From Syntrophales bacterium (GTDB taxonomy: Bacteria; Desulfobacterota; Syntrophia; Syntrophales; UBA8958), in NCBI GenBank assembly GCA_026416455.1, contig JAOAFE010000006.1, forward strand, positions 62,001-126,000: a stretch of 64,000 nt of DNA. The letters are read 5' to 3'. Below are positions 1 through 7,860 of this stretch, in pieces. The notes under the pieces were generated by a model. It saw nothing but the letters and a program-made list of their open reading frames with translations, made no database searches and was not told the origin of the DNA. The translations under genes were made by a program, and so were the position numbers. Numbering within the stretch: the stretch's first letter is position 1; every line of letters starts with the position of its first letter.

Positions 1-456
1 ATTATTTCAGGCGGTCAGACGGGGGCGGACCGGGCGGCTTTGGATTTTGCCCTCGCAAACGGGATCCCGCATGGCGGGTGGGTGCCGCGTGGCCGGCGGG
101 CAGAGGACGGTCCCTTGGATATGATCTATCATGTCTGGGAGACGGAGGTTTCCTCTTACTCGGTCAGGACGGAAAAAAATGTCCTCGAGGCTGACGGCAC
201 CCTGATCATCTCCCACGGGCCTTTAACGGGGGGATCTTCGTATACCCGTGCTGTGGCTCTGGGTTATGGTAAACCTTGGTTGCATATAGATTTGTCGGCC
301 GTTCCCTCGGTATCTTCTGAGGCGGAAAAAATACTACGTTGGATGAAAGACAATAATGTTTACGTTCTCAACGTGGCGGGTCCGAGGGCCAGTACGGATC
401 CGCTTATTTATGATTCCGTCCTTCAGCTCCTTCGAACGACTTTTAGAAGAGACTGA
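1..456 (+). CDS. Putative molybdenum carrier / cpYpsA-like protein, 5' end cut by window
   Basis: The frame is open from base 1, so the true start lies outside the window. The visible N-terminus has the glycine-rich GGQTGADRAALD nucleotide-binding loop followed by GGWVPRGRRAEDG, which is the signature of the 'putative molybdenum carrier' family (Rossmann-like, SLOG/YpsA superfamily). About 151 residues are seen, close to the usual full length, so only a few residues should be missing. Molybdenum-carrier function comes from the family name and is not proven; nucleotide or cofactor binding is the safer statement. The 3' end overlaps the convergent kdsD gene by 14 bases. Confidence 0.8.
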   Translation: MISGGQTGADRAALDFALANGIPHGGWVPRGRRAEDGPLDMIYHVWETEVSSYSVRTEKNVLEADGTLIISHGPLTGGSSYTRAVALGYGKPWLHIDLSAVPSVSSEAEKILRWMKDNNVYVLNVAGPRASTDPLIYDSVLQLLRTTFRRD

Positions 457-1438
457 TCTTTAGATTTCCCCCCCGGCCTAAGATGTCATGAAGGTGCACG
501 TACCCTTGGAGCTTGTGTTTGCCGTTTACAACTACAAGGGTTGTTATCTCATCCTTCTGCATAGCCTCGATGGTAGCGGCAAGAGTTGCATTCTCATCGA
601 TGCTTTTTGGATCTTTCGTCATAAATTCTTCTATCGGCAGGTCATATCTCAACCGCCCGCTCTTTACTATGCGTCGCAAATCTCCATCCGTGAGAATGCC
701 CAGTAAGGTTTCCTGCCTATCTGTTACCAGTACGAAGCCTTTATTTCTTGCATCCATTTCCTCCACCGCTTCTTTCAGTGGTGTTCCAACGTAGACACGG
801 GGAATCTCATCACCTCTAATCATTATATCTTTTACTTTGGCCCGAAGTCTCAATCCCAACGTGCCCCCGGGATGGAATTTGTAAAAATCGTTTTCCGTGA
901 AATTTCTCTTTTCGATGAGGGCGACGGCCAAGGCATCTCCCATAGCCAGGGTAGCCGTCGTACTTGAAGTCGGAGCGAGGCCAAAGGGACATGCCTCCTT
1001 TTCCACACCTACGTCGATGACTATGTCCGCCGCTTTGGCTAAAGTCGAGCGGGGGTTGCCCGTGAAGGCAATGAGGGCGGCGCCCATTTCTTTTACGCTG
1101 CTGAGGATGAGATTTAGTTCATGGGTTTCTCCACTGTTGGAGATGGCAATGATAACATCATCTTTTGTCACGATGCCGATATCGCCGTGCATACCTTCCA
1201 CCGGATGGAGAAAAAGAGCCGGTGTGCCGGTACTTGTTAGAGTGGCCGCAATCTTCTTTCCGATGATGCCCGATTTACCAATGCCCGTGACTATAACCCG
1301 ACCTTTGGCCCGGTAAATAACCTCTACGGCCCGGGCAAAGTTTTCGTCCAAACGCTCCGTCAAATGACGGATGCTCTCCGCTTCGAGTTCGAGGACTTCT
1401 TTTGCTTTTTCGATGCTCTTTCTAAATTCGTCCATCAT
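443..1438 (-). CDS. kdsD: D-arabinose-5-phosphate isomerase, KdsD/KpsF family (SIS + two CBS)
   Basis: Interconverts ribulose-5-phosphate and arabinose-5-phosphate, the first step towards KDO of lipopolysaccharide (family knowledge). The SIS domain covers roughly residues 30-170, with GIGKSGIIGKK, the ISNSGET loop and the conserved AxTSSTTATLAMGDALA stretch. Two CBS domains follow (about 195-320), starting near VKDIMIRGD and FMTKDPKSI. The ATG at 1438 gives 331 residues, normal for the family; a TTG at 1495 would add 19 residues, and neither has a clear Shine-Dalgarno. It lies 70 bases downstream of radC on the same strand and implies a Gram-negative outer membrane. Confidence 0.9.
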   Translation of the reverse strand: MMDEFRKSIEKAKEVLELEAESIRHLTERLDENFARAVEVIYRAKGRVIVTGIGKSGIIGKKIAATLTSTGTPALFLHPVEGMHGDIGIVTKDDVIIAISNSGETHELNLILSSVKEMGAALIAFTGNPRSTLAKAADIVIDVGVEKEACPFGLAPTSSTTATLAMGDALAVALIEKRNFTENDFYKFHPGGTLGLRLRAKVKDIMIRGDEIPRVYVGTPLKEAVEEMDARNKGFVLVTDRQETLLGILTDGDLRRIVKSGRLRYDLPIEEFMTKDPKSIDENATLAATIEAMQKDEITTLVVVNGKHKLQGYVHLHDILGRGGNLKISLF

Positions 1439-1508
1439 TTTGTGCAGCCATTTTAAATCCGTCGCCCACGTATCAGAAAAAACCTCGTCCGACAAGACGA
1501 TTTTTTAA

Positions 1509-2210
1509 TTATGGCATGATGCCTTCTTCGCGAAAACTGTACATGCTGCCTTCACCTATAATGACGTGATCGTGAACCTTGATGTCCAGAATGCTGGCGG
1601 CCTCCTTTATGACCCTGGTAAGACGGATGTCTGCTTCCGAAGGGTTGACTATGCCTGATGGGTGATTGTGGATCAGGATGAGAGCTGAGGCCTTCCTTTC
1701 TAATGCCTTCTCTAGAACCTGGCGGGGATAGACTATGGCGTGATTGACCGTGCCGCGCTGCAGAGTATCCAATTCGATGAGCTGGTTTTGGCTATCGAGG
1801 AAAGCGACACAAAACTGCTCTTCTTTTAATCCTCCCAGGTGGGAACGGCAAAAGTCAACTAATTCTCTTGGGGATGAGATTTTAATTTTTTTCTTTACTT
1901 CCCCCTTGAGGTACAAGGTCACAATAGATTTCGCTAATTTAATAAGACATGCCGTATGCAGCCCCAATCCATGGGTCTCGGAAAGCTCCTTTATATCTGC
2001 ATCAAGGACACCATTTAGATTTTGAAAGCGCGTGAGCAGGTCTTTGGCCAGGGGTTTAACGTCTCTTCGGGGAATAGCGAAGGTGAGAAGAAGCTCTAAA
2101 ATCTCATAGTCGTGTAGGCTCTCTACGCCTGCTTTGAGAAACTTCTCACGGAGGCGTTTTCGGTGCAAAAGGTAATGGGGTTTTTCTATCCCATATCCTT
2201 TTCCCTGCAC
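1509..2210 (-). CDS. radC: RadC/JAB-domain DNA repair-family protein
   Basis: The N-terminal part (about residues 10-90) is the helix-hairpin-helix-like UPF0758 region (LHRKRLREKFLKAG, then LLTFAIPRRDVKPLAKDLL). The C-terminal half is a JAB1/MPN metalloprotease-like domain with the HNHPSG motif followed by an aspartate in SEADIRLT. RadC has long been linked to DNA repair, but its biochemical role is unsettled. No ATG fits the family start. The GTG at 2210 gives 233 residues, the usual length, and overlaps the end of the upstream DUF2892 gene, suggesting coupled translation. The open frame runs 55 codons further upstream but is unlike RadC there. Confidence 0.88.
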   Translation of the reverse strand: MQGKGYGIEKPHYLLHRKRLREKFLKAGVESLHDYEILELLLTFAIPRRDVKPLAKDLLTRFQNLNGVLDADIKELSETHGLGLHTACLIKLAKSIVTLYLKGEVKKKIKISSPRELVDFCRSHLGGLKEEQFCVAFLDSQNQLIELDTLQRGTVNHAIVYPRQVLEKALERKASALILIHNHPSGIVNPSEADIRLTRVIKEAASILDIKVHDHVIIGEGSMYSFREEGIMP

Positions 2211-2380
2211 GTCGAGATCCCGAAGGGCACATAAGCAGGGCAGAAGCGCAAGGCGGCGCTGATGATAGGTAAAAGACCGATTAGACCCCACCAGCTTCCG
2301 TAATAGAGGCCGATAAAGAGAATTATGATACCGACAAAAAATCTGATGATCCGATCCGTAGTTCCAACGTTGCACTTCAT
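2186..2380 (-). CDS. Small DUF2892 inner-membrane protein
   Basis: A 64-residue protein that starts MKCNVGTTDRIIRF, typical of DUF2892 (the YgaP membrane-domain family). Two hydrophobic helices (about residues 12-28 and 30-45) are followed by the family ending CPAYVPFGISTC. The ATG at 2380 has a strong ribosome site (AAAGGAGG) eight bases upstream. The family is often found beside rhodanese or sulfur-handling genes, but its function is unknown and no such partner is present here. It overlaps the radC start. Confidence 0.82.
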   Translation of the reverse strand: MKCNVGTTDRIIRFFVGIIILFIGLYYGSWWGLIGLLPIISAALRFCPAYVPFGISTCREKDMG

Positions 2381-2433
2381 ATGAGATCCTCCTTTTTTAG
2401 ATTTTGGGGCGGTCCGGGGCCGCCCCATGATAA

Positions 2434-3030
2434 CTACCTCTGGAGATTTTCATTGGCAAAATCCCAGTTGAGAAGCTTTTCTATTACGGCGGTGAGATAG
2501 TCCGGTCGGCGATTCTGATAGTCCAAATAATAGGCATGTTCCCATACATCGATGGTGAGGAGTGGTTTCAATCCGTGGGCAATGGGCGTATCTGCATTGG
2601 CCGTCTTTACTATCTTCAATGAATCTCCGTCCAGCACGAGCCAGGCCCAGCCGCTGCCGAATTGGGTGACCCCGGCGGTTCTGAACTCTTCTACGAATTT
2701 CCCGTAATCACCCCAGGTGGCCTTTATCTTCTCTCCTATGGTCCCTTTCGGTTCTCCTCCCCCGCCTGGCTTTAGGCTATGCCAATAAAAGGTATGATTC
2801 CAGACTTGGGCAGCATTATTGAAGATGCCTGCTTTGGCCGCGTCTCCCGCCGTCTTTTTGATTATGTCCTCTAAAGATAGATGTTCTAATTCCGTGCCGG
2901 CAATAAGTTTGTTGGCATTATCCACGTATGCCCGGTGATGTTTGCCGTAATGAAAATCGATGGTATTTCCGCTTATCACGGGTGCCAGATCGTCTCGACC
3001 AAAAGGCAGTTCAGGTAAAGTTATGGCCAT
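2434..3030 (-). CDS. sodB: Fe/Mn superoxide dismutase
   Basis: Converts superoxide to oxygen and hydrogen peroxide in the cytoplasm. Full length at 198 residues. Metal ligands are recognisable: His27 in the HYGKHH motif, the His in NNAAQVWNHTFYW, and Asp and His in the C-terminal DVWEHAYYLDY. The tryptophan/glycine run FGSGWAWLV is also typical. The iron-type reading rests on overall resemblance; the metal cannot be fixed by eye. The ATG has GAAAGGAG upstream and a convincing promoter at 3065-3093. It is likely an oxygen-defence gene of an anaerobe. Confidence 0.95.
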   Translation of the reverse strand: MAITLPELPFGRDDLAPVISGNTIDFHYGKHHRAYVDNANKLIAGTELEHLSLEDIIKKTAGDAAKAGIFNNAAQVWNHTFYWHSLKPGGGGEPKGTIGEKIKATWGDYGKFVEEFRTAGVTQFGSGWAWLVLDGDSLKIVKTANADTPIAHGLKPLLTIDVWEHAYYLDYQNRRPDYLTAVIEKLLNWDFANENLQR

Positions 3031-3064
3031 GACTAATTCTCCTTTCTTTTGTTTGATTGGTGGT

Positions 3065-3093
3065 ATTATAATTACTCAAGGTCCTTAAGGCAA
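3065..3093 (-). promoter_or_regulatory. Sigma-70-type promoter of sodB
   Basis: On the minus strand TTGCCT (3093-3088), a 17-base spacer and a perfect TATAAT (3070-3065) lie about 35 bases before the sodB start codon. No operator-like inverted repeat is obvious. Prediction from sequence only. Confidence 0.6.
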
Positions 3094-3123
3094 GAGAAGG
3101 TTTATACGAGTAAGGGAGGTTTT

Positions 3124-3951
3124 ATGGAAAGCAAGCTAGTAGAGGCCCTTGGTCTTAAAGATGTAAAACCCGTCGCCCTCTTGTGGTCAGAGGAAGAACC
3201 GTCCGATGCCCTCATGTTCAAACCGGGCAAATGGGGGTGTGTTATGTGGCTCGTGGCCTCCGCCAGCCGGGGTCGGGTGGCGGCCGTATCTCGGGAGACC
3301 GTCGGATGCTATGGGGGAGCGGTTGGTTTGGGGTTTGGAAATGCCTACGAGAAATTTCCCGGAGGAAGGGAGGGATTCTGTTATTTTCTTTCCGTTGGAA
3401 ATTTAGCCCGTCCGGGCGGAGAAGCATTGGGAGAGCGAGTGCGACCCCATATGACACCGGACAGTTACGAACACTTTCTTCACGGTGAAAGGTATAAAAA
3501 GAGGCCCGAATTGGTAGAGGCGTTTATTGCCTCCCTCCCCATTATGGAAATACCGGCTCGGTTCGTGGTCTTTAAACCCCTTGAACGGGTTGTTCCCGAG
3601 GATAGGCCAAAGACGGTCATATTTTTCCTTCGACCCGACGAGCTTTCAGCCCTTGTTGTGCTGGCCAATTATGCGCGAGAAGGAAACGAAAACGTCATTA
3701 TCCCTTTCGGGGCGGGTTGCCAGACGATCGGCATTTATCCGTATCGGGAGGGTGAGCGTCACCCTCCCCGGGGTGTGGTGGGTCTTACGGACATCTCGGC
3801 CCGTCTCTTTACCAAAAAACAAATGGGAGAGGCCAACTTCCTAACCTTTGCCGTTCCTTGGGAGATGTATCTAGAATTGGAAGACCACGTGGGCGGTTCA
3901 TTTTTAGAACGGCCCACGTGGAGGCAACTTAAGATCTCGGTCGAAGGGTAA
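3124..3951 (+). CDS. DUF169 family protein
   Basis: A 275-residue member of DUF169 (COG2043), a family common in anaerobic bacteria and archaea and of unknown function. Recognisable parts are the opening LGLKDVKPVALLW, the central HGERYKKRPELVEAF with a long conserved middle, and the glycine/cysteine stretch IPFGAGCQTIG near residue 200. Cysteines at several positions could bind metal, but no classic cluster motif is visible. The start at 3124 is fixed by GGGAGG just upstream; an earlier in-frame ATG at 3049 lies in the sodB promoter region. The end overlaps the convergent htrA gene by 23 bases. Confidence 0.85.
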   Translation: MESKLVEALGLKDVKPVALLWSEEEPSDALMFKPGKWGCVMWLVASASRGRVAAVSRETVGCYGGAVGLGFGNAYEKFPGGREGFCYFLSVGNLARPGGEALGERVRPHMTPDSYEHFLHGERYKKRPELVEAFIASLPIMEIPARFVVFKPLERVVPEDRPKTVIFFLRPDELSALVVLANYAREGNENVIIPFGAGCQTIGIYPYREGERHPPRGVVGLTDISARLFTKKQMGEANFLTFAVPWEMYLELEDHVGGSFLERPTWRQLKISVEG

Positions 3952-5299
3952 CAAAGAGTGCTCGACCTTCTCGGATGACGAGAAGGAGGAGAGATTCGCT
4001 TTTTGCGGCTCGATTCATTTCGGATGCGAAGTCTTCCAGCTTTTCGATAGGTCGTCTGTTGATCTGAACTATCACATCCCTTTCCATGAAGCCACCCGTA
4101 TCGGCCGGGCTTCCCGGTTTAACGCGCGTTATGATTACACCCTTCTTCTCTTTTAAACCGAGTTCACGTGCCACCTGAGCGGTCACCTCCTGAACCGTCA
4201 TGCCGAAAAATTCTGCCTCCTTTTGACCGCCCGCGGTAATTTTTAGACCTTCCGTTCTCTCTCCGATTGTAACCCAAAGAGTTTTTTTCTGTCCATCTCT
4301 CATCACTTCCACGGGCACCTTTTGCCCGACCTTCTGCTTGGCTACGGCGGAAAGGAGACTACGTAAGTTAGTGACCGGTATTCCTCCTACGGAAACTATG
4401 ACGTCACCGACCTTCATTTCGGCTTTTTCGGCCGGTTCACCGGGGAAGACTTCTGTCACGAGGGCTCCTTCGCGTGTCTTTAAACCTAGGTTTTTGGCGA
4501 TTTCCTCCGTAATATCTTGGGCTGAAATGCCGAGCCATCCTCTCGTTACAGAACCTTTGATCTTCAAGTCCGAGATGATGTCTTTCGCTGTGTTGACGGG
4601 AACAGCAAAGCCGATGCCTTGTCCCTGCGCTATGATGGCTGTGTTAATGCCCACCACCTCTCCTTCCAGATTGCATAATGGGCCTCCACTGTTTCCTGGG
4701 TTGATGGAGGCGTCCGTCTGAATGAAGTTATCGTAAGGACCAGAGCCTATTACCCGTCCCTTCGCACTTACAATACCTGCCGTAACCGTATGCTCTAAAC
4801 CGAAGGGATTCCCAATCGCCACAACCCATTCACCGACCTCCAATTTGTCAGAATCGCCTAAAACTACGGTGGGTAAACTCTCTTTGGCCTCAATTTTGAT
4901 GAGGGCAAGATCCGTATCCTTATCGGTACCTTTGACTTCCGCCTCGTATTCCTGGCCAGAGGACAGTTTTACCTTGATTTTATCGGCCCGAGCCACGACA
5001 TGGTTGTTGGTTAGGATATAACCATCGGGAGAGATGATGAATCCCGATCCCAAGCTGCGACGGGTGTATTCTCTTTCCCTTTCATAAGGTAGTCCAAAAA
5101 AGCGGCGCCAGAATTCGTCTTCGAACCACCAAATATTAGCCCTTATTTTTTGCGTTGTATAAATGTTTACAACCGCTGGGCCCACTTTCTTGGCGATAGC
5201 GGAAAAAGAAGGAGGTCTCTCGGCGAAGGCTGGGACTGAAAGACAGATGAACAAAATAAGCGTAAGCCACGCCTTGATAAAAATCGCTCTAAATTGCAT
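3929..5299 (-). CDS. degP: Periplasmic serine protease, DegP/HtrA (Do) family
   Basis: A 456-residue protease of envelope quality control. Residues 1-26 form a signal peptide ending SVPAFA. The trypsin-like domain carries the triad His100 (LTNNHVV), Asp130 (KDTDLALI) and Ser204 (NPGNSGGP). Two PDZ domains follow (about 260-350 and 365-450), making it DegP/DegQ-like rather than DegS-like. The ATG at 5299 has GGAGG upstream. Its promoter region carries an inverted repeat almost identical to the operator of the tetR gene at 24655 (see findings). The gene is monocistronic, convergent with DUF169 and divergent from a QueG-like gene. Confidence 0.92.
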   Translation of the reverse strand: MQFRAIFIKAWLTLILFICLSVPAFAERPPSFSAIAKKVGPAVVNIYTTQKIRANIWWFEDEFWRRFFGLPYEREREYTRRSLGSGFIISPDGYILTNNHVVARADKIKVKLSSGQEYEAEVKGTDKDTDLALIKIEAKESLPTVVLGDSDKLEVGEWVVAIGNPFGLEHTVTAGIVSAKGRVIGSGPYDNFIQTDASINPGNSGGPLCNLEGEVVGINTAIIAQGQGIGFAVPVNTAKDIISDLKIKGSVTRGWLGISAQDITEEIAKNLGLKTREGALVTEVFPGEPAEKAEMKVGDVIVSVGGIPVTNLRSLLSAVAKQKVGQKVPVEVMRDGQKKTLWVTIGERTEGLKITAGGQKEAEFFGMTVQEVTAQVARELGLKEKKGVIITRVKPGSPADTGGFMERDVIVQINRRPIEKLEDFASEMNRAAKSESLLLLVIREGRALFVTLRPRS

Positions 5300-5333
5300 G
5301 GAAAATTTTCCTCCTTTTTCGTAAGCTGTGCTA

Positions 5334-5362
5334 TGAATAAACATTCAGTTAAACGATGTCAA
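5334..5362 (-). promoter_or_regulatory. Promoter of degP with overlapping inverted-repeat operator
   Basis: On the minus strand TTGACA (5362-5357), 17 bases, then TATTCA (5339-5334). The inverted repeat TGAAT-AAAC-ATTCA at 5334-5347 covers the -10 region. Read on the plus strand it matches the tetR operator region at 24654-24667 in 13 of 14 bases. A TetR-type repressor site is inferred, not proven. Confidence 0.5.
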
Positions 5363-5404
5363 CGGTTCTTTGAATGAGGTGGGAACCGGAAAGGATGTGA
5401 CGAT

Positions 5405-6157
5405 ATGGAAGCCGATTTAAAGGTACGGATCTCTGAGTATCTGCGAGAAAGAGTTAATACGTTTGGCTTTGCGCCGGTCGATCGATTTGAAGGGGCACCT
5501 GAAAGTCATCACCCGGCTCGTCTGGTAAAGGGGGCCCGAACGGTGATCGTATTCGGCCTCAGTACACCGCGGGGCGTTTTGGACTCCCCGAATTACGGAT
5601 TACATGCCCTTCATCGATCTTATCACACCCTCTACCGTTCCCTCGACGAAATTGCCGTCCATCTCTGTAATTTTATAGAATCGAGTGGACCATATCGGGC
5701 CCTACCTGTGCCTAGCTTCGCCCCTCTTGTCTACCATGGGTTAGAGCCCTGGGGGATCATTTCCCTTAAACATGCGGCCATCAATGCCGGCTTGGGAAGA
5801 ATGGGTAGAAGTGGGCAAGTCTATCATCCCGTCTATGGCGCTCTGCCCCGTTTAGGGGCCGTCGTAACTGATGCGACTCTCGACGCAAACGAAATGCTCG
5901 CCGGCAGTCCCTGTCCTTCTGATTGTCGAGCCTGCTTCAAAGCCTGTCCTGCCCAGGCTTTTGATGGAGAAGGCAATTTCAACAAGTTAGCCTGTCTTTC
6001 TCATTCTATAAAGCACGCTATTTATCCGATCGCGCTGAAAGACGAAAAGTCCCTCGCCCATATCGAACGCGTGATTAACACCGCCGGGTACGATTATTGG
6101 ATATCCTGTTACGAGTGCCTTCGGGTCTGTCCCCTCAATAGGAAACCCGCCGTCTAG
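5405..6157 (+). CDS. QueG-like 4Fe-4S double-cluster protein
   Basis: A 250-residue protein related to epoxyqueuosine reductase and other double-cluster ferredoxin-domain reductases. The middle has LKHAAINAGLGRMGRSG, the conserved AG.G..G motif that lines the cofactor pocket. The C-terminus has two cysteine clusters, CPSDCRACFKACPAQAF and CYECLRVCP, as expected for two [4Fe-4S] centres. It is shorter than true QueG (about 350-380) and lacks the C-terminal HEAT repeat, so tRNA modification is doubtful. An electron-transfer or reductive-activation role is possible. A distant relative lies at 7861. Confidence 0.75.
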   Translation: MEADLKVRISEYLRERVNTFGFAPVDRFEGAPESHHPARLVKGARTVIVFGLSTPRGVLDSPNYGLHALHRSYHTLYRSLDEIAVHLCNFIESSGPYRALPVPSFAPLVYHGLEPWGIISLKHAAINAGLGRMGRSGQVYHPVYGALPRLGAVVTDATLDANEMLAGSPCPSDCRACFKACPAQAFDGEGNFNKLACLSHSIKHAIYPIALKDEKSLAHIERVINTAGYDYWISCYECLRVCPLNRKPAV

Positions 6158-6438
6158 ACCTCGCGGTACATGTTTATTTCTGGTCGCCCATCTACATAAG
6201 CACGCATCGCCGCCCCCATTTCTTTAAAGTGGGGCGATGCGCTATGGTTTTTCAGCGCCTCGTCAGATTCATATTTTTCATAAAAGAAAAAAACGTTTGC
6301 ATCATCGAGACGCCGATGGACGCGGTATTCTAAACACCCTTCGTCTTCCAAAAATTTAGGGGCGTAGGTTTTGATTATACGCTCCAATTCGTCTCCATTC
6401 CCCTCTTTTGCCTTGACGAATGCCGTAACTACTATCAT
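6154..6438 (-). CDS. Antibiotic-biosynthesis-monooxygenase (ABM) domain protein
   Basis: A 94-residue ferredoxin-like alpha/beta-barrel protein of the ABM/YgiN family. Visible hallmarks are the opening MIVVTAFVKAKEGNGDEL, the CLEYRVHRRLDDANVFFFYEKYES core and HSASPHFKEM, the usual conserved histidine helix. Family members include quinol and anthrone monooxygenases and haem-degrading enzymes, so the substrate is open. Its start overlaps the upstream stop as ATGA, with GGAGG upstream, so it is co-translated with the unknown gene at 6435. It shares a CTAG double-stop overlap with the convergent QueG-like gene. Confidence 0.8.
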   Translation of the reverse strand: MIVVTAFVKAKEGNGDELERIIKTYAPKFLEDEGCLEYRVHRRLDDANVFFFYEKYESDEALKNHSASPHFKEMGAAMRAYVDGRPEINMYREV

Positions 6439-6935
6439 GGTATGACCTCCTTTTTTGAGTTTAAAACGACAAGGGAGCTTAACACATCAGCCACTCCTTC
6501 CTTACGGGTGACCAGGATGGCTTTCACTGGTCTACCTTCCTTTCTCCCACAGATCGTGCCCAAAGTGGATGCATCCACATCAACCATAAGACCCATGAGT
6601 CTAGGGGCAAAATGCTCAATCAGATTAGCTACCTGGCGGTAAAACCGGGAAGAGCCGTCTCGTGATGTGATAAGTAAGCGAGAGACTCTGTCGCTTTTCT
6701 CTTTTAGCCCCTTTTCCTCTTGCAATAATTTTTCTCGTATCGCCTCCAGACCGTAGACAGCCCTACGGCGTAGGACTTCCCGACTCAAGACCGTAAGAAA
6801 ACACTCGTCGGCTTCAATGAGAGCGAGGGAAACCTCCCCCGTTCCAATAGGAATAGCAGGTCTCGCCGAGAGATATTTAATTATGCAATCCTCTTTACCT
6901 TCAACCACCAGCTTCCGGGGAAGCCGGATATCCAT
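6435..6935 (-). CDS. Conserved-looking protein of unknown function
   Basis: A 166-residue soluble protein that I do not recognise. It opens MDIRLPRKLVVEGKED, has a charged helical centre (about residues 60-90, LQEEKGLKEKSD) and a C-terminal half with MGLMVDVDASTLGTICGRKEG. It has no signal peptide, membrane segment or cysteine motif. It sits tightly between a crotonase gene (3-base gap upstream) and the ABM gene (ATGA overlap downstream), so it is very likely translated and functionally linked to acyl-CoA or small-molecule metabolism. No function is proposed. Confidence 0.6.
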   Translation of the reverse strand: MDIRLPRKLVVEGKEDCIIKYLSARPAIPIGTGEVSLALIEADECFLTVLSREVLRRRAVYGLEAIREKLLQEEKGLKEKSDRVSRLLITSRDGSSRFYRQVANLIEHFAPRLMGLMVDVDASTLGTICGRKEGRPVKAILVTRKEGVADVLSSLVVLNSKKEVIP

Positions 6936-6938
6936 TAG

Positions 6939-7742
6939 CTACTCGCCTTTGAAGACAGGTTTTCTCTTTTCCATGAAGGCCGTCATGGCCTCTCGGCAGT
7001 CGGCCGTTGCCAGAAGGACCATGTTCTTATGAACCGCGTATGCTATACCGTCTTTAACGGATACAAATCGGCTAAAATTTAGGACCTCCTTTGTGCTCTG
7101 TACCGCTAAGGGGGCACTTTCTTTTATCTCTTCCGCTATTTTTCTTGCCCCCTCCAACATGGCATTTCGATCGGGATAAACGGAGAGGACGAGCCCCATT
7201 TTTTCCACCTCGGAGGCCGAGAAAAATCGCCCCGTATAGGCCATGTATCTGGTATTGGCTTGGCCAATGATGAAAGGCAATCTTTGCAAGACCCCCATAT
7301 CGGCGCAAATGCCTATCCTTGCCTCGCGGAGAGAGAAGGTTGCATCTTCCGTACACACCCTGAGATCACAGGCGGAGATAATGTCCAATCCGGCCCCCAC
7401 ACACATGCCGTGAACAGCCGCAATCACAGGTTTCTTGCACTCCTCAATGGCATGGCAACATTCGAAGATGTTTTTTTCCCGGGAAGGGATGTCTAACAAC
7501 GCCTTGGGAGAGCCGATCAATCCCCGGGAAGCGGCATCCACGAGATCCAGGCCTGCCGAAAAAATGCGGGCATTGCTCTTTAAAATAATCACCCAGATTT
7601 CTTCCTTGTCGGATAATTCCCTAAAAATATCAGTTATTTCCGTCGCTAGTTCATAGCTAAGGGCGTTTAGCCTGTCTGTTCGATTAAGCGCAACTTCGGC
7701 CACATGATCCGAAACCGTGAGTTCGATCCATTTATAGGCCAT
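6939..7742 (-). CDS. Crotonase-fold enzyme, dienoyl-CoA isomerase-like
   Basis: A 267-residue enoyl-CoA hydratase/isomerase superfamily protein. The oxyanion-hole parts are clear: ARIFSAGLDLVD near residue 60 and GMCVGAGLDIISACDLRV near residue 110. The active-site stretch reads REARIGICADMGVLQRLP, with Asp where hydratases usually have Glu/Gly. That pattern is typical of delta(3,5)-delta(2,4)-dienoyl-CoA isomerases (ECH1 type). I therefore favour an isomerase over a hydratase; the substrate is unknown. The start at 7742 has AGGAGGT upstream. It is the first gene of a three-gene operon with the unknown 6435 gene and the ABM protein. Confidence 0.85.
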   Translation of the reverse strand: MAYKWIELTVSDHVAEVALNRTDRLNALSYELATEITDIFRELSDKEEIWVIILKSNARIFSAGLDLVDAASRGLIGSPKALLDIPSREKNIFECCHAIEECKKPVIAAVHGMCVGAGLDIISACDLRVCTEDATFSLREARIGICADMGVLQRLPFIIGQANTRYMAYTGRFFSASEVEKMGLVLSVYPDRNAMLEGARKIAEEIKESAPLAVQSTKEVLNFSRFVSVKDGIAYAVHKNMVLLATADCREAMTAFMEKRKPVFKGE

Positions 7743-7860
7743 GGCATACCTCCTGAAATTTTGCCGTCCCTTTATCATCTTTTTTGTTCGTTGTCTCACA
7801 TAAAATTATCCTGCCATAAAGTATTGACATGGGACGAAAAGAGTGGAAAGGGTTCGATTA

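Noticed and set aside
897-1316. Plus-strand 139-codon frame inside kdsD
   Set aside because: Shadow of the SIS domain gene; composition and lack of a start signal argue against coding.
2211-2375. N-terminal extension of radC
   Set aside because: The sequence is unlike RadC and overlaps the well-supported DUF2892 gene with its own ribosome site.
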